The notes under the pieces: generated by a model
What the model was told of the DNA's origin: nothing
Seen by the model: the letters and a program-made list of their open reading frames with translations, nothing else
The model's database searches: none
NCBI GenBank assembly: GCA_963771705.1
Contig: CAVYUP010000006.1
Location: 186,001 to 250,000 of the forward strand
DNA from: DATFVA01 sp963771705
Lineage (GTDB): Bacteria > Bacteroidota > Ignavibacteria > Ignavibacteriales > Ignavibacteriaceae
DNA: 64,000 bases
Direction: 5' to 3'
Made by a program: the position numbers and the translations under genes
Part shown: piece by piece, positions 35,266-43,199 of the stretch
Layout of the letters: every line of letters starts with the position of its first letter
How positions within the stretch are numbered: the stretch's first letter is position 1

Positions 35266-38220
35266 TCATAGGATTTTAAATGAGAACATCCATTCGTTAG
35301 AGAGCTTTTTATTTTGTTCAACTGCTGCGGCATATCCTATTGAGAAAGTCATTTTAAGATGATATAGAAGGATAAACCTGAAATCGATTTGTGAACCGAA
35401 GTCAAGCAATGACCTCCTGAACTCCTTCGAATCTACATTGGTGACTATTGCGGTGGAGAATAAAGAAGTTCTGGCATAATTTAAGAAAAAAGATGTAAAT
35501 CCCATATTGCTGAATCTTACAGGAGGGAGATTCCATTCGGCCATAAGCTTTCCATAGTTAGTGCCCGCAATTTCGTCGAGCTCAACTCCAGGGAAACTAT
35601 AGTATTCGCGGTAACGCTTCTCGTCCTGGTAATCAACATAATTGTTTCCAAAGCCGCCGAAATAAAAATTAGCAAAAGGCTCTTCCCTGTTTCCGTAGGC
35701 ATAACCGGCCGAACTCCGGAGCCATATTGATGAATGGTTTATCGGTAAAGCAAACCCGAGATCAAAATCGTTATGAAGATGCGGGTATACAGTTGTTCTT
35801 ACGTAACTGTTATTGAGACTAACGTTCCAGTTAAATCCTTTTTCTTTATCCACCGAGCCCAGCGATGCGGCCTCATAACGATAACCGAAATCAGCCCCCA
35901 GGTTCAGAAGTTTATCATAAGATGCGGTAATATTCTGGTAGGAAGGCAGACGCTCAAGGTTACCGTAATAGGTTGAATGGATTGAATAATCCATAAATAA
36001 AGGCTTATCATAGATCAGGCTTTTGCGGTATTCAAGTCCGACTGAATACCCTTTCATGCTAACTTTAGTAGGACCCGCAAGATCGTAAAAATCGGCACGG
36101 TTCAAAGTTGATTCAAATTTCCAGTTTAGATAGGAATAAGTGAAATCGAGATGAAGCCTTTCATTCTTATTAAGCTGATTGTAAGGACTATAGGAAGCGA
36201 GCAGATTAACATTCTGGAAGCCTATGGGGTCGGCAAAGTTGACCCTTAACCCATAGGAGAAATATTCTTTATAGCCCAGTACAACCGGATAGAAAGAAAC
36301 TATACCGAAGTGCTTAAAAACTGTATAGTCATCCCACGAAGTAATTAATGAATCGATGTTAATAGATGAAGGCGGAGGAGCGATCCACTGTTTAACGATG
36401 GGATGTTCCTCAACCACCTGCTGACCGAGCAGATTTATTGCACTAACATTAGAGGCGGGCTTATTTGCAATCATTACAGGTTGAAATCCTTTTGTGGTAT
36501 ATAAAAAGGTTAGCAGCGAATCTTTACTAACCGGAGAGGGTCTGAAAAATCCTGTTTCCGCATTACTCATTATATCCATATCTTTTTTACTAAGATCATA
36601 CCTGTAGATATTAGATACGCCGGAGTAGTATGAAGTGCCGTATAAGTATTTATTGTCGCCTGAAAAACTGAAATTGGCCGGAATAGTATTTTCGAAATTA
36701 AATAGCGTATCGCAGTTGAAGCTGCCGTTCATCAGACTGTCGATGTTTAATTTAACCAGCAGCTGCTGACCATTTATTTCGGCCAGCGCCCCGGTAAGGT
36801 ATTTTCCGTCGTGAGAAACATCTATGTTGTAGAGATCCTGTCCGAATGGCCAGGAATAAATCTGGTTCCATTCAGAATAAGGGTATGGTATCCTTACTAC
36901 TGTCGACTGCCCGTTGTAATGGCGTATTCCCCACAGCGATTTATCCGCATGGTCAAAAACAATATCGCCTATCCTTTCTTCCTTTAGCAGAAGCTTTGAA
37001 TCGCCTGTCTTTATATCAAGCGAATAGAGGCTTCTCCATTCATTATTATCGGTAGTATAGAATAATGAAGCCGAGTCGGGATCGTATGCAAGGGAGGTAA
37101 CATAATATAAAGCTTCGCTTTTTACATCGTGAATTTTTTCGATACCGCCCGTTCTGGTGTCGATGGAAACTATCTGCGCTACCTGTCCGGGGTAATCTAT
37201 AGCGCAGTAAATTTTATGATGAGGCTGATCGTAAAAGGCTCTGGATAATCCTCCCAGAGCTACTGATAAAGGCCGGTATTCTGTAACGGGGTTGCTGCTT
37301 AAAATTTGTAAGTTTTTTTGTTGGAACTCTTTTTCGAATATTATCCACTGATCCCAGGCATCGGACAGGGAAAGGTTGTAGATACGATTAAAGTCTGATG
37401 TAAAATAAGCGTCGCTCCCATCCTTTCTGGATGTCCATTCTATCAGCTTTTCGGGACCATACTTAAGCGAGAGGTAATTCATAAACCTTGTGCCGTACAA
37501 ATACGAATTGGCTCCAACCTGGAAATCTGTTTGTGTACCTTCTGACTCAAGACTTAAGAGGTCATATATCGGTTCATGTTCAAGGACCTTCGTTCTGAAA
37601 ACCATTTCATCGTAACCCCCCATTGCGCGGCCTATTCCGCCCGCCATCCAGGTCTCCAGAAATACCGCTATCCCCTCCTTCCACCATCGGGGAGTGCTTC
37701 TTCTGGGGTCGGTTAGATAAGCATATAAGATTGTTTCCGGATCATCTGATGATTCACCCACCTTCCCGCCGAAGATTGTTCTGAAAAACCTGTCGCCCGA
37801 AGTAGACTGGTCGAGAGTAACCATGTGCACGAGTTCATGGTTGAAAGTTGTATTAAATCTCTCGTTAGCAGGGGCGGTTTCATACTCATAATCAAGAGGG
37901 GCGATGGAAAGAATAATATGATTTCGGGGAATGGTTCCGGTGCCTGCATTCCCGAAATCATTAAGGTCATACACAAGAACGGTGGTTTTTTCATCTGTAT
38001 GGTAATCATATAATTGACCGTTCCACCTTAAGGCATTTTCAAAGCACTGACCTGCATACTTAACAAGGTATTTGCCTGCCTCCCCGGTATAAACCAATCG
38101 CATATCGGGGGTGTCATATTCATATAACTGTGCCTTCGCCTGCGGCAGGAAAAGGACGCATACGAATAGAAAGATACTTATAGCTTTGAGTGATGAGAGA
38201 TTCTTATTATCGAAACTCAT
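35266..38220 (-). CDS. gluzincin metallopeptidase - propeller - outer-membrane beta-barrel fusion
   Basis: 984 aa; signal peptide MSFDNKNLSSLKAISIFLFVCVLFLPQAKA. Residues about 35-290 form a gluzincin-type peptidase with the zinc motif HELVH (His128, Glu129, His132) and the downstream third-ligand region WWKEGIAVFLE (Glu182). Next is a TolB-like propeller (about 310-600; SLAYDPDSASLFYTTDNNEW, YNIDVSHDGKYLTGALAE). The last about 330 residues alternate aromatic and polar residues as in a 12-16-strand outer-membrane barrel (YSPYNQLNKNERLHLDFTYSY...NWKFESTL) and end in an aromatic C-terminus (EWMFSFKIL). The protein therefore probably anchors in the outer membrane, with its peptidase facing the periplasm or the surface. 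The PrsW gene follows 6 nt later. Confidence 0.9.
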   Translation of the reverse strand: MSFDNKNLSSLKAISIFLFVCVLFLPQAKAQLYEYDTPDMRLVYTGEAGKYLVKYAGQCFENALRWNGQLYDYHTDEKTTVLVYDLNDFGNAGTGTIPRNHIILSIAPLDYEYETAPANERFNTTFNHELVHMVTLDQSTSGDRFFRTIFGGKVGESSDDPETILYAYLTDPRRSTPRWWKEGIAVFLETWMAGGIGRAMGGYDEMVFRTKVLEHEPIYDLLSLESEGTQTDFQVGANSYLYGTRFMNYLSLKYGPEKLIEWTSRKDGSDAYFTSDFNRIYNLSLSDAWDQWIIFEKEFQQKNLQILSSNPVTEYRPLSVALGGLSRAFYDQPHHKIYCAIDYPGQVAQIVSIDTRTGGIEKIHDVKSEALYYVTSLAYDPDSASLFYTTDNNEWRSLYSLDIKTGDSKLLLKEERIGDIVFDHADKSLWGIRHYNGQSTVVRIPYPYSEWNQIYSWPFGQDLYNIDVSHDGKYLTGALAEINGQQLLVKLNIDSLMNGSFNCDTLFNFENTIPANFSFSGDNKYLYGTSYYSGVSNIYRYDLSKKDMDIMSNAETGFFRPSPVSKDSLLTFLYTTKGFQPVMIANKPASNVSAINLLGQQVVEEHPIVKQWIAPPPSSINIDSLITSWDDYTVFKHFGIVSFYPVVLGYKEYFSYGLRVNFADPIGFQNVNLLASYSPYNQLNKNERLHLDFTYSYLNWKFESTLNRADFYDLAGPTKVSMKGYSVGLEYRKSLIYDKPLFMDYSIHSTYYGNLERLPSYQNITASYDKLLNLGADFGYRYEAASLGSVDKEKGFNWNVSLNNSYVRTTVYPHLHNDFDLGFALPINHSSIWLRSSAGYAYGNREEPFANFYFGGFGNNYVDYQDEKRYREYYSFPGVELDEIAGTNYGKLMAEWNLPPVRFSNMGFTSFFLNYARTSLFSTAIVTNVDSKEFRRSLLDFGSQIDFRFILLYHLKMTFSIGYAAAVEQNKKLSNEWMFSFKIL

Positions 38221-38252
38221 AGTTGTGGTTTTAAGAGGAGTTTAAAAATATT

Positions 38253-38289
38253 AAAAGGAGAAGCTGTCTTTTTCAGAACAGCCCCTCCT
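38253..38289 (-). terminator. probable terminator of the nonapeptide-repeat protein gene
   Basis: Two-part stem (aggag / ctcct and gctgt / acagc, separated by an AA/CC internal loop), with a T-rich tail on the minus strand. It lies 32 nt after the gene stop. Confidence 0.6.
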
Positions 38290-38320
38290 CACCTCAACAA
38301 AGGTTTAACTTATTTTCTAA

Positions 38321-39256
38321 TTATTTTGAAATGCTTCTTGCTGATTCAATGCTGCGCTGAGATTCAACGCTTCTCTGTGCATCCAAGTTCCTCGAGGCTT
38401 CTATATTTCTTTCGGCCTCTGTTCTGAACACACTAGTTCTGAAATTATCATTGCCCCAGTATTGCTTCAAAGCATCGCTTTGTACTGTCCTCATAAAAGA
38501 TTCACTTGAGACAGCATTCCTGAACGTTGACTGACGGAGAGCCAGATGAAAAGCAGCGTCAGAGAAGATAGTTCTGGCAGCATCAGTTCTGAAAGCTTCG
38601 GTAAACTGACGGTTATCGAGCAACTGCCTCATTGCCTCGCTTGTAAAAAGCTGTCTAAAGGAAGCATCACGCATTGCCTCGGTAAACGCAGCATCATTTG
38701 CAACATTTCTTAAAGCTTCATTCCTAAGCGCCAGACTATAATTTGCTCCTGCGAGCTGAGTTCTCAAAGCAGTACCTCTCAAAGCCATCTGAAGTGAACC
38801 GTCAGCGGCTATTTTAGCAAAAGCACCGCTCTCAACTATATTCCTGAAGCCTTCATTTCTTAATGCTTCAACATAGTTTCTGTTTGACATTATAGTTCTG
38901 TAAACTGCACTTCTGGTTACAGCCTGCCTGAATGCAGGATTCCTGTTGAATTCCTGTCTAAATGCCTCATTATCAACTGCAGTACGGAAGTTAGGATCAT
39001 TTATTAAAACCTGGATCTGATCATTCTGAAGGAGCTGCTGGATATCTCCTGTTTCAACCGCTACATCACCCGAGTTAATCTGCTCTTTCTGGTACTTTTT
39101 AACTTTCTCAACACCGCCTATTGTACCTGACATATCATTATGCATAATAGGCCATGGATAAAAGGCAGCAAAGTATAAAACTAGTATTATAGTTAAGACA
39201 GACCCTCCCATTAATAACTTTTTCTTCTTACTATCTCGTTGTGTTGTTCCTGACAT
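38321..39256 (-). CDS. membrane-anchored protein built of about 20 nine-residue helical repeats
   Basis: 311 aa. Residues 1-13 are charged, a single membrane helix follows (about 14-33; LLMGGSVLTIILVLYFAAF), then a juxtamembrane NDMSGTIGG motif. From about residue 78 come roughly 20 consecutive near-9-residue units of the pattern aromatic/Leu-Arg-x-x-hydrophobic-x-x-x-Ala. Examples: FRNIVESGA, LRTQLAGAN, LRNVANDAA, FTEAMRDAS, FRQLFTSEA, FTEAFRTDA. The first two units are 10 residues. The C-terminus is a charged Ser/Arg/Glu tail (AERNIEASRN...ESQRSIES). I recognise no named family. A single long helical solenoid or coiled bundle outside the membrane is inferred. GGAGG precedes the ATG, and a candidate ECF promoter lies upstream. 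It follows the anti-sigma gene and is probably the output of that sigma system. Confidence 0.87.
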   Translation of the reverse strand: MSGTTQRDSKKKKLLMGGSVLTIILVLYFAAFYPWPIMHNDMSGTIGGVEKVKKYQKEQINSGDVAVETGDIQQLLQNDQIQVLINDPNFRTAVDNEAFRQEFNRNPAFRQAVTRSAVYRTIMSNRNYVEALRNEGFRNIVESGAFAKIAADGSLQMALRGTALRTQLAGANYSLALRNEALRNVANDAAFTEAMRDASFRQLFTSEAMRQLLDNRQFTEAFRTDAARTIFSDAAFHLALRQSTFRNAVSSESFMRTVQSDALKQYWGNDNFRTSVFRTEAERNIEASRNLDAQRSVESQRSIESARSISK

Positions 39257-39304
39257 AACAGACCTCCATAATTTAATTTATAATGTTTACTTTATTTCCT
39301 TCTT

Positions 39305-39336
39305 AAGTAAGTACAAATGGGAAAAGAAAAAGTTGG
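39305..39336 (-). promoter_or_regulatory. candidate ECF-sigma promoter upstream of the repeat-protein gene
   Basis: Minus-strand reading: CCAACTTTTT, ten bases, then TTGTACTTACTT. The two blocks and their spacing match the site at 40689-40720 upstream of the sigma gene (first block 10/10, second block 10/12). The AAC core to TGT spacing of 16 nt fits ECF promoters. A transcript would start about 48 nt before the ATG. Confidence 0.7.
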
Positions 39337-39402
39337 CTGAAGATCTTTAATGATTTCCGGGACTCTATCATCCGGAATCCGGGAACAGGGTTCCAATCTT
39401 TT

Positions 39403-40149
39403 CTATCTGTTCAAATCAAATTCGTATTCAAATAACTTTTTTCCGGACCGTGATATTTCAATATTGACAGGGGGCGGATCGATACCATTGTAAGTAAATG
39501 AGAAGGTGTATTGCTGTGGACCGGTATTCGCAGCTTTTATAACATTACCGGCTGTAATTAAACTTACTCTTCCCGGTACTCCGGGTTTGAGATTCTCCAG
39601 TTTTAACTGGTGAGGATAGGATACGGTAAGATCGACAAGAGAAGTTGAATTCAGACTAATTTCAAATAGGTAAAGGTCGTTTTGCTCTCTCAGAGAGATA
39701 TCACCCTGGATATCATTAATATTTATGGGAATCTCTCTTAAAGTGATTGTTTTTCCGATACCTATGGTTCCCGAAAGATCATTGCTGCTGAAATTCTGAG
39801 AGGTAACTGTAAAGAGGGTATAAATTAATATTCCTGCAAGGAGTCCCGCCGCGAAAGTAAAAGCATAGCGGAGATTGAATCCAGGAATAAAGTTATGAGA
39901 TCTTTTCTTCTGGGAGTTGTTTTGATACCTGCTGAAATCAATCAAATTAATGATTCTCCTGGCAAGGTTTTCCGGTACATCAGTCTCAGGGATCTGGTTA
40001 AGTGCATGGCTGGTAGAGAGCAGATCATCATAGTATTCTCTTGCTTCCCGGTTATCAGACAGGTATTGATGCAGATCGTTTTTCTCTCCGGTAGTAATAA
40101 AATGATCAATCTCCCTGTTCATCAGTTCAATGTATTTTTTATCAATCAT
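39403..40149 (-). CDS. membrane anti-sigma factor-like protein (no zinc finger)
   Basis: 248 aa. A cytoplasmic N-terminal helical part (about 1-85) is followed by one membrane helix (about 94-114; YAFTFAAGLLAGILIYTLF), then SSNDLSGTIG and a beta-rich outer domain (about 140-248). The start codon shares the A of the sigma gene's TAA (TAATG), a tight translational coupling typical of sigma/anti-sigma pairs. The Hx3CxxC zinc motif of classical ZAS proteins is absent. The NDxSGTIG motif just outside the membrane is shared with the nonapeptide-repeat protein encoded downstream. Assignment as anti-sigma rests on synteny plus topology rather than a recognised domain. Confidence 0.8.
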   Translation of the reverse strand: MIDKKYIELMNREIDHFITTGEKNDLHQYLSDNREAREYYDDLLSTSHALNQIPETDVPENLARRIINLIDFSRYQNNSQKKRSHNFIPGFNLRYAFTFAAGLLAGILIYTLFTVTSQNFSSNDLSGTIGIGKTITLREIPININDIQGDISLREQNDLYLFEISLNSTSLVDLTVSYPHQLKLENLKPGVPGRVSLITAGNVIKAANTGPQQYTFSFTYNGIDPPPVNIEISRSGKKLFEYEFDLNR

Positions 40150-40688
40150 TATTCTAATACCTTATTTTTAATTAAAATTTCTTTTAATAGCTGTCTTCCA
40201 GTAAATAGTCTTGATTTTACTGTCTTTTCGGGAATCTCAAGAAGCTCGCTTACTTCCTTATACGAATAATCCATAAAATGTTTAAGAACCAGAGGAACCC
40301 GGTACAATATATCAACCTCCATCAGGGCATTCTCAATTTTTTCACCAAGCTCATTTCTTCCATATATTTCATCAGGATTTTCCCGACCTGAGCTTACTCC
40401 TTCATTAAGTTTCTCTGTAGAGCTTTGTTTTTTTGAAAAATTGAGTGTTTCATTTAAGGTAATTCTGTATAACCAGCTGAAAAACTTAAACTTAGGATTA
40501 TAAGATTTAAGGTTTTCAAAAACTTTAACAAAAACAATTTGTGTAATTTCTTCTGCATTATCGCTATCGTGTAATATTTTGAATGCAAGTCTGTAAATAG
40601 TTTTATAATATCTGTTTACAATTTCTTCAAAAGAATTTCTGCTTCCCTGAAGACATTCTCTCACTAAATCCTTATCATCTTCATTCAT
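40149..40688 (-). CDS. ECF-family RNA polymerase sigma factor
   Basis: 179 aa with sigma region 2 (SFEEIVNRYYKTIYRLAFKIL...EEITQIVFVKVFENL...SWLYRITLNETLNF) and region 4 (VPLVLKHFMDYSYKEVSELL...VKSRLFTGRQLLKE). It directs RNA polymerase to a small regulon; its own candidate promoter (40689-40720) suggests autoregulation. It is followed with a 1-nt overlap by the membrane anti-sigma gene. The predicted transcription start coincides with the ATG, so the mRNA may be leaderless. Confidence 0.93.
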   Translation of the reverse strand: MNEDDKDLVRECLQGSRNSFEEIVNRYYKTIYRLAFKILHDSDNAEEITQIVFVKVFENLKSYNPKFKFFSWLYRITLNETLNFSKKQSSTEKLNEGVSSGRENPDEIYGRNELGEKIENALMEVDILYRVPLVLKHFMDYSYKEVSELLEIPEKTVKSRLFTGRQLLKEILIKNKVLE

Positions 40689-40720
40689 AATTAATTACAA
40701 CTCAGAAGAAAAAAAGTTGG
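40689..40720 (-). promoter_or_regulatory. candidate ECF-sigma promoter directly upstream of the sigma gene
   Basis: Minus-strand reading: CCAACTTTTT, ten bases, TTGTAATTAATT, then immediately the ATG at 40688. It matches the block structure and spacing of the site at 39305-39336. Such a pair, both upstream of genes of one sigma cluster, suggests autoregulation. Confidence 0.72.
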
Positions 40721-40734
40721 TAGGTACTAAAAAT

Positions 40735-41022
40735 TTATTCCAGGATGGTAAATACTCCGTCTAATTTAGAGTATTTGAATACCTCCCGGACGTGTTTATT
40801 CAGGTTTTTGAGCTGTACTGAATGTCCCGTGTTTTTCAGCCTGGAGTAGAGATGCAATAATGATCCGAGTCCCGCACTGGAAATATATTCCAGGTTCTGG
40901 AAGTTGACAATACAATCATTCGATACAGCATCAAGCACACCCTTTACTTTGTCAACCTGGGCAGCATCAAAACGGCCCGATATAACCACTTCATTTTCAT
41001 TTTCGAAATTTATATTGAACAT
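40735..41022 (-). CDS. STAS-domain anti-sigma factor antagonist, 95 aa
   Basis: One STAS domain: strands EVVISGRFD, helix AAQVDKVKGVLDAV, and the central loop FQNLEYISSAGLGSLL with a Ser-Ser pair, the expected phosphorylation site, followed by HLYSRLKNTGHSVQLKNL. It lies 46 nt before the ECF sigma gene on the same strand. It might feed partner switching into that sigma system or serve another kinase, such as the RsbW-like protein at 58.4 kb. No dedicated kinase or phosphatase is adjacent. The start at ATG 41022 fits the usual N-terminal length. Confidence 0.92.
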   Translation of the reverse strand: MFNINFENENEVVISGRFDAAQVDKVKGVLDAVSNDCIVNFQNLEYISSAGLGSLLHLYSRLKNTGHSVQLKNLNKHVREVFKYSKLDGVFTILE

Positions 41023-41348
41023 AACAGCACCTTTATGTTAATATTTCAGGTTTATTTTTCATTAAAAAACCATCAAATGATCAGAATTATCTTAGAACAG
41101 ACAGCCGGAGGGGATTTAACAAATCCGGTTCATTATCGCCACGAACTAAAAGGGGTTTAATAAAATCTAATTCTCTTTTGGATCAAAGTCAATTTTATTT
41201 TATTGAGCAACCTCACTGAAGGGTCATATAAAAAACTATTTGTTTTCGGGCCTTTCTATATAATTAACTTTAAAGTGTTTTGTAGCGTAGAGACTACCTA
41301 AATTAAAAATTATTACGTATTATATGGAATATCTCCCAATAAAGTTAA
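41023..41348. other. 326-nt divergent intergenic region
   Basis: No coding frame seen. It is A/T rich between the divergent STAS and decarboxylase genes and presumably holds both promoters. I could not assign -35/-10 boxes with confidence, and no hairpin or repeat stands out. Confidence 0.6.
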
Positions 41349-42833
41349 ATGAATCAAATGAAGAAGTTTGAAACCCTTGATCCTGAGAGCTGGAGCGATC
41401 TGCGCCAGCTGGCTCATCGTATGGTAGATGATGCCGCAGATTATATAGAAACCGTGGGTGAAAGGCCTGTATGGCAATCTGTGCCTGAGGATATTCGGAG
41501 GAAATTCAAATCGCCTGTTCCCAAAGAACCTTTACCTGCAGAGGAGGTATATAATGAGTTCCGGGAGACTATCTTCCCTTATCCTATGGGAAATATTCAC
41601 CCAAGGTTCTGGGGATGGTATATGGGAAGCGGAACTTTTTTTGCTGCGCTGGCTGAGTTTATGGCTTCAGTCATGAATTCCAACCTGGGCGGAGGACACC
41701 ATGCGGCCCCCCTTGTTGAAGAGCAGGTAATCAACTGGATGAAGGAGATGCTTGGAATTTCCGGGAATTCGAGTGGACTTCTTGTAAGCGGTGGTTCGAT
41801 GGCAAATTTTGTAGGATTGACCGTCGCGAGAAATGCAAAGGCAGGTTTTAATGTGAGGGAGACGGGAATGAGGAACGCTCCGCAGCAGCTTATCGTTTAT
41901 GCCTCCGCAGAAGTTCATAGTTCAAATCAAAAAGCTCTGGAAATGCTGGGGTTTGGGAAAGAAGGCCTACATCATATACCTGTGAACGACGACTATACAA
42001 TTAATCTTGATTTATTAAAGGCGGCAATCCATAAAGATCGTGAAGCTGGACTTAAACCAATATGTATTATAGGCAATGCCGGCACCATAAATACAGGAGC
42101 AATAGATGATCTTGAAAAACTTGCAGCTCTCTGCCGGGAGGAGAATCTCTGGTTCCATGTTGATGGCGCAATTGGAGCGGTAGCGGTTTTATCGAAGCAC
42201 ATAAAACCAGCACTCGCAGGAATAGATCAGGCTGATTCTATTGCCCTTGATCTTCATAAATGGCTTCACATTCCATTTGAAGCAGGATGTGTGCTAGTTC
42301 AGCATGAAGATAAACACCGAGCTGCATTCTCGCTTACACCAGAATACCTTGCGCACGAAACAAGGGGTATACCTGGAGCCAGCCTCTGGTTTTCTGATTA
42401 TGGACTTGAGTTATCACGTAACTTCCGTGCACTCAAAGTCTGGATGTCTGTTAAAGAAAATGGCCTCCATAAATTCGGCAGAATGATAGATCGTAATGTA
42501 GAACAGGCAAGGTATTTTGGAAAACTGGTAGAGAAAGATCCTGATCTTGAGCTAATTGCTCCAATAGGATTGGATATAGTCTGTTTTCGTTTTAATCCAG
42601 GGAATCTTGATACAGACACATTAAACAGGTTGAATAAAGAAATATTATTTCAATTGCACGAGCAGGGTATAGCGGTACCTTCATATACTACTCTTAAAGG
42701 TATTTACTGTCTCAGAATTGCTATTGCGAATCACCGGAGCAGAACGGAGGATTTCGACCTGCTTGCTGAAGAAGTTGTAAGAATAGGAAAAGAGCTTGTG
42801 AAATTAGAATCAAATCCATCGTCTGAGGCTTAA
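41349..42833 (+). CDS. PLP-dependent group II decarboxylase (aromatic-L-amino-acid/glutamate decarboxylase type)
   Basis: 494 aa, full length for the family. Pyridoxal phosphate attaches to Lys304 in LDLHKWLHIPFEAGCVLV. Other group II hallmarks are visible: HPRFWGWYMGSGTFFAALAEFMASVMNSN, GLLVSGGSMANFVGLTVAR, HSSNQKALEMLG and LWFHVDGAIGAVAVLS. It probably removes the carboxyl group of an amino acid to give an amine; some relatives are aldehyde synthases. The substrate is undetermined. A small gene starts 1 nt after its stop (42835) and looks translationally coupled, its GAGG site lying in the end of this gene. Confidence 0.94.
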   Translation: MNQMKKFETLDPESWSDLRQLAHRMVDDAADYIETVGERPVWQSVPEDIRRKFKSPVPKEPLPAEEVYNEFRETIFPYPMGNIHPRFWGWYMGSGTFFAALAEFMASVMNSNLGGGHHAAPLVEEQVINWMKEMLGISGNSSGLLVSGGSMANFVGLTVARNAKAGFNVRETGMRNAPQQLIVYASAEVHSSNQKALEMLGFGKEGLHHIPVNDDYTINLDLLKAAIHKDREAGLKPICIIGNAGTINTGAIDDLEKLAALCREENLWFHVDGAIGAVAVLSKHIKPALAGIDQADSIALDLHKWLHIPFEAGCVLVQHEDKHRAAFSLTPEYLAHETRGIPGASLWFSDYGLELSRNFRALKVWMSVKENGLHKFGRMIDRNVEQARYFGKLVEKDPDLELIAPIGLDIVCFRFNPGNLDTDTLNRLNKEILFQLHEQGIAVPSYTTLKGIYCLRIAIANHRSRTEDFDLLAEEVVRIGKELVKLESNPSSEA

Positions 42834-42834
42834 T

Positions 42835-43029
42835 ATGGAACCAGAAGTGAGTAAACCTCTTGAACAGGCAGCAGAATTGGTTAGAGAGGAATGTACAAAA
42901 GAATTTATCCGCGCCTACGAAGAAGCGGGAATAAAAGGATTGTGTGAAGATGGCAGGATTGAGTATGCTGTAGATTCCGTGAGGTCTCTTGATCTTCAGA
43001 AGATTCTCGCCAGATTTCAAACTGACTGA
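42835..43029 (+). CDS. small protein (64 aa) coupled to the decarboxylase
   Basis: Acidic, helical, no membrane part (EQAAELVREECTKEFIRAYEEAGIKGLCEDG...YAVDSVRSLDLQKIL). It has the even amphipathic pattern of a folded small domain rather than a random frame. ATG 42835 begins one base after the TAA of the decarboxylase, and GAGG sits seven bases before it, so the pair is almost certainly co-translated. I do not recognise a family with assigned function. It may stabilise or regulate the enzyme (inference). Confidence 0.8.
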   Translation: MEPEVSKPLEQAAELVREECTKEFIRAYEEAGIKGLCEDGRIEYAVDSVRSLDLQKILARFQTD

Positions 43030-43199
43030 AATTCTCTGATCGCTAATTACCAGGAACATGTATAATAGCCCCTGACTGATACTTATTAAAGTTAAATAAT
43101 AACCTGGCGAAGATCCGGATTTACTTCGAATACTTTTTTGTCGGTCAATGTTCTCCAAACCCCTGGCTGAACAAATCAGATCATATAACCAAAAAGATA

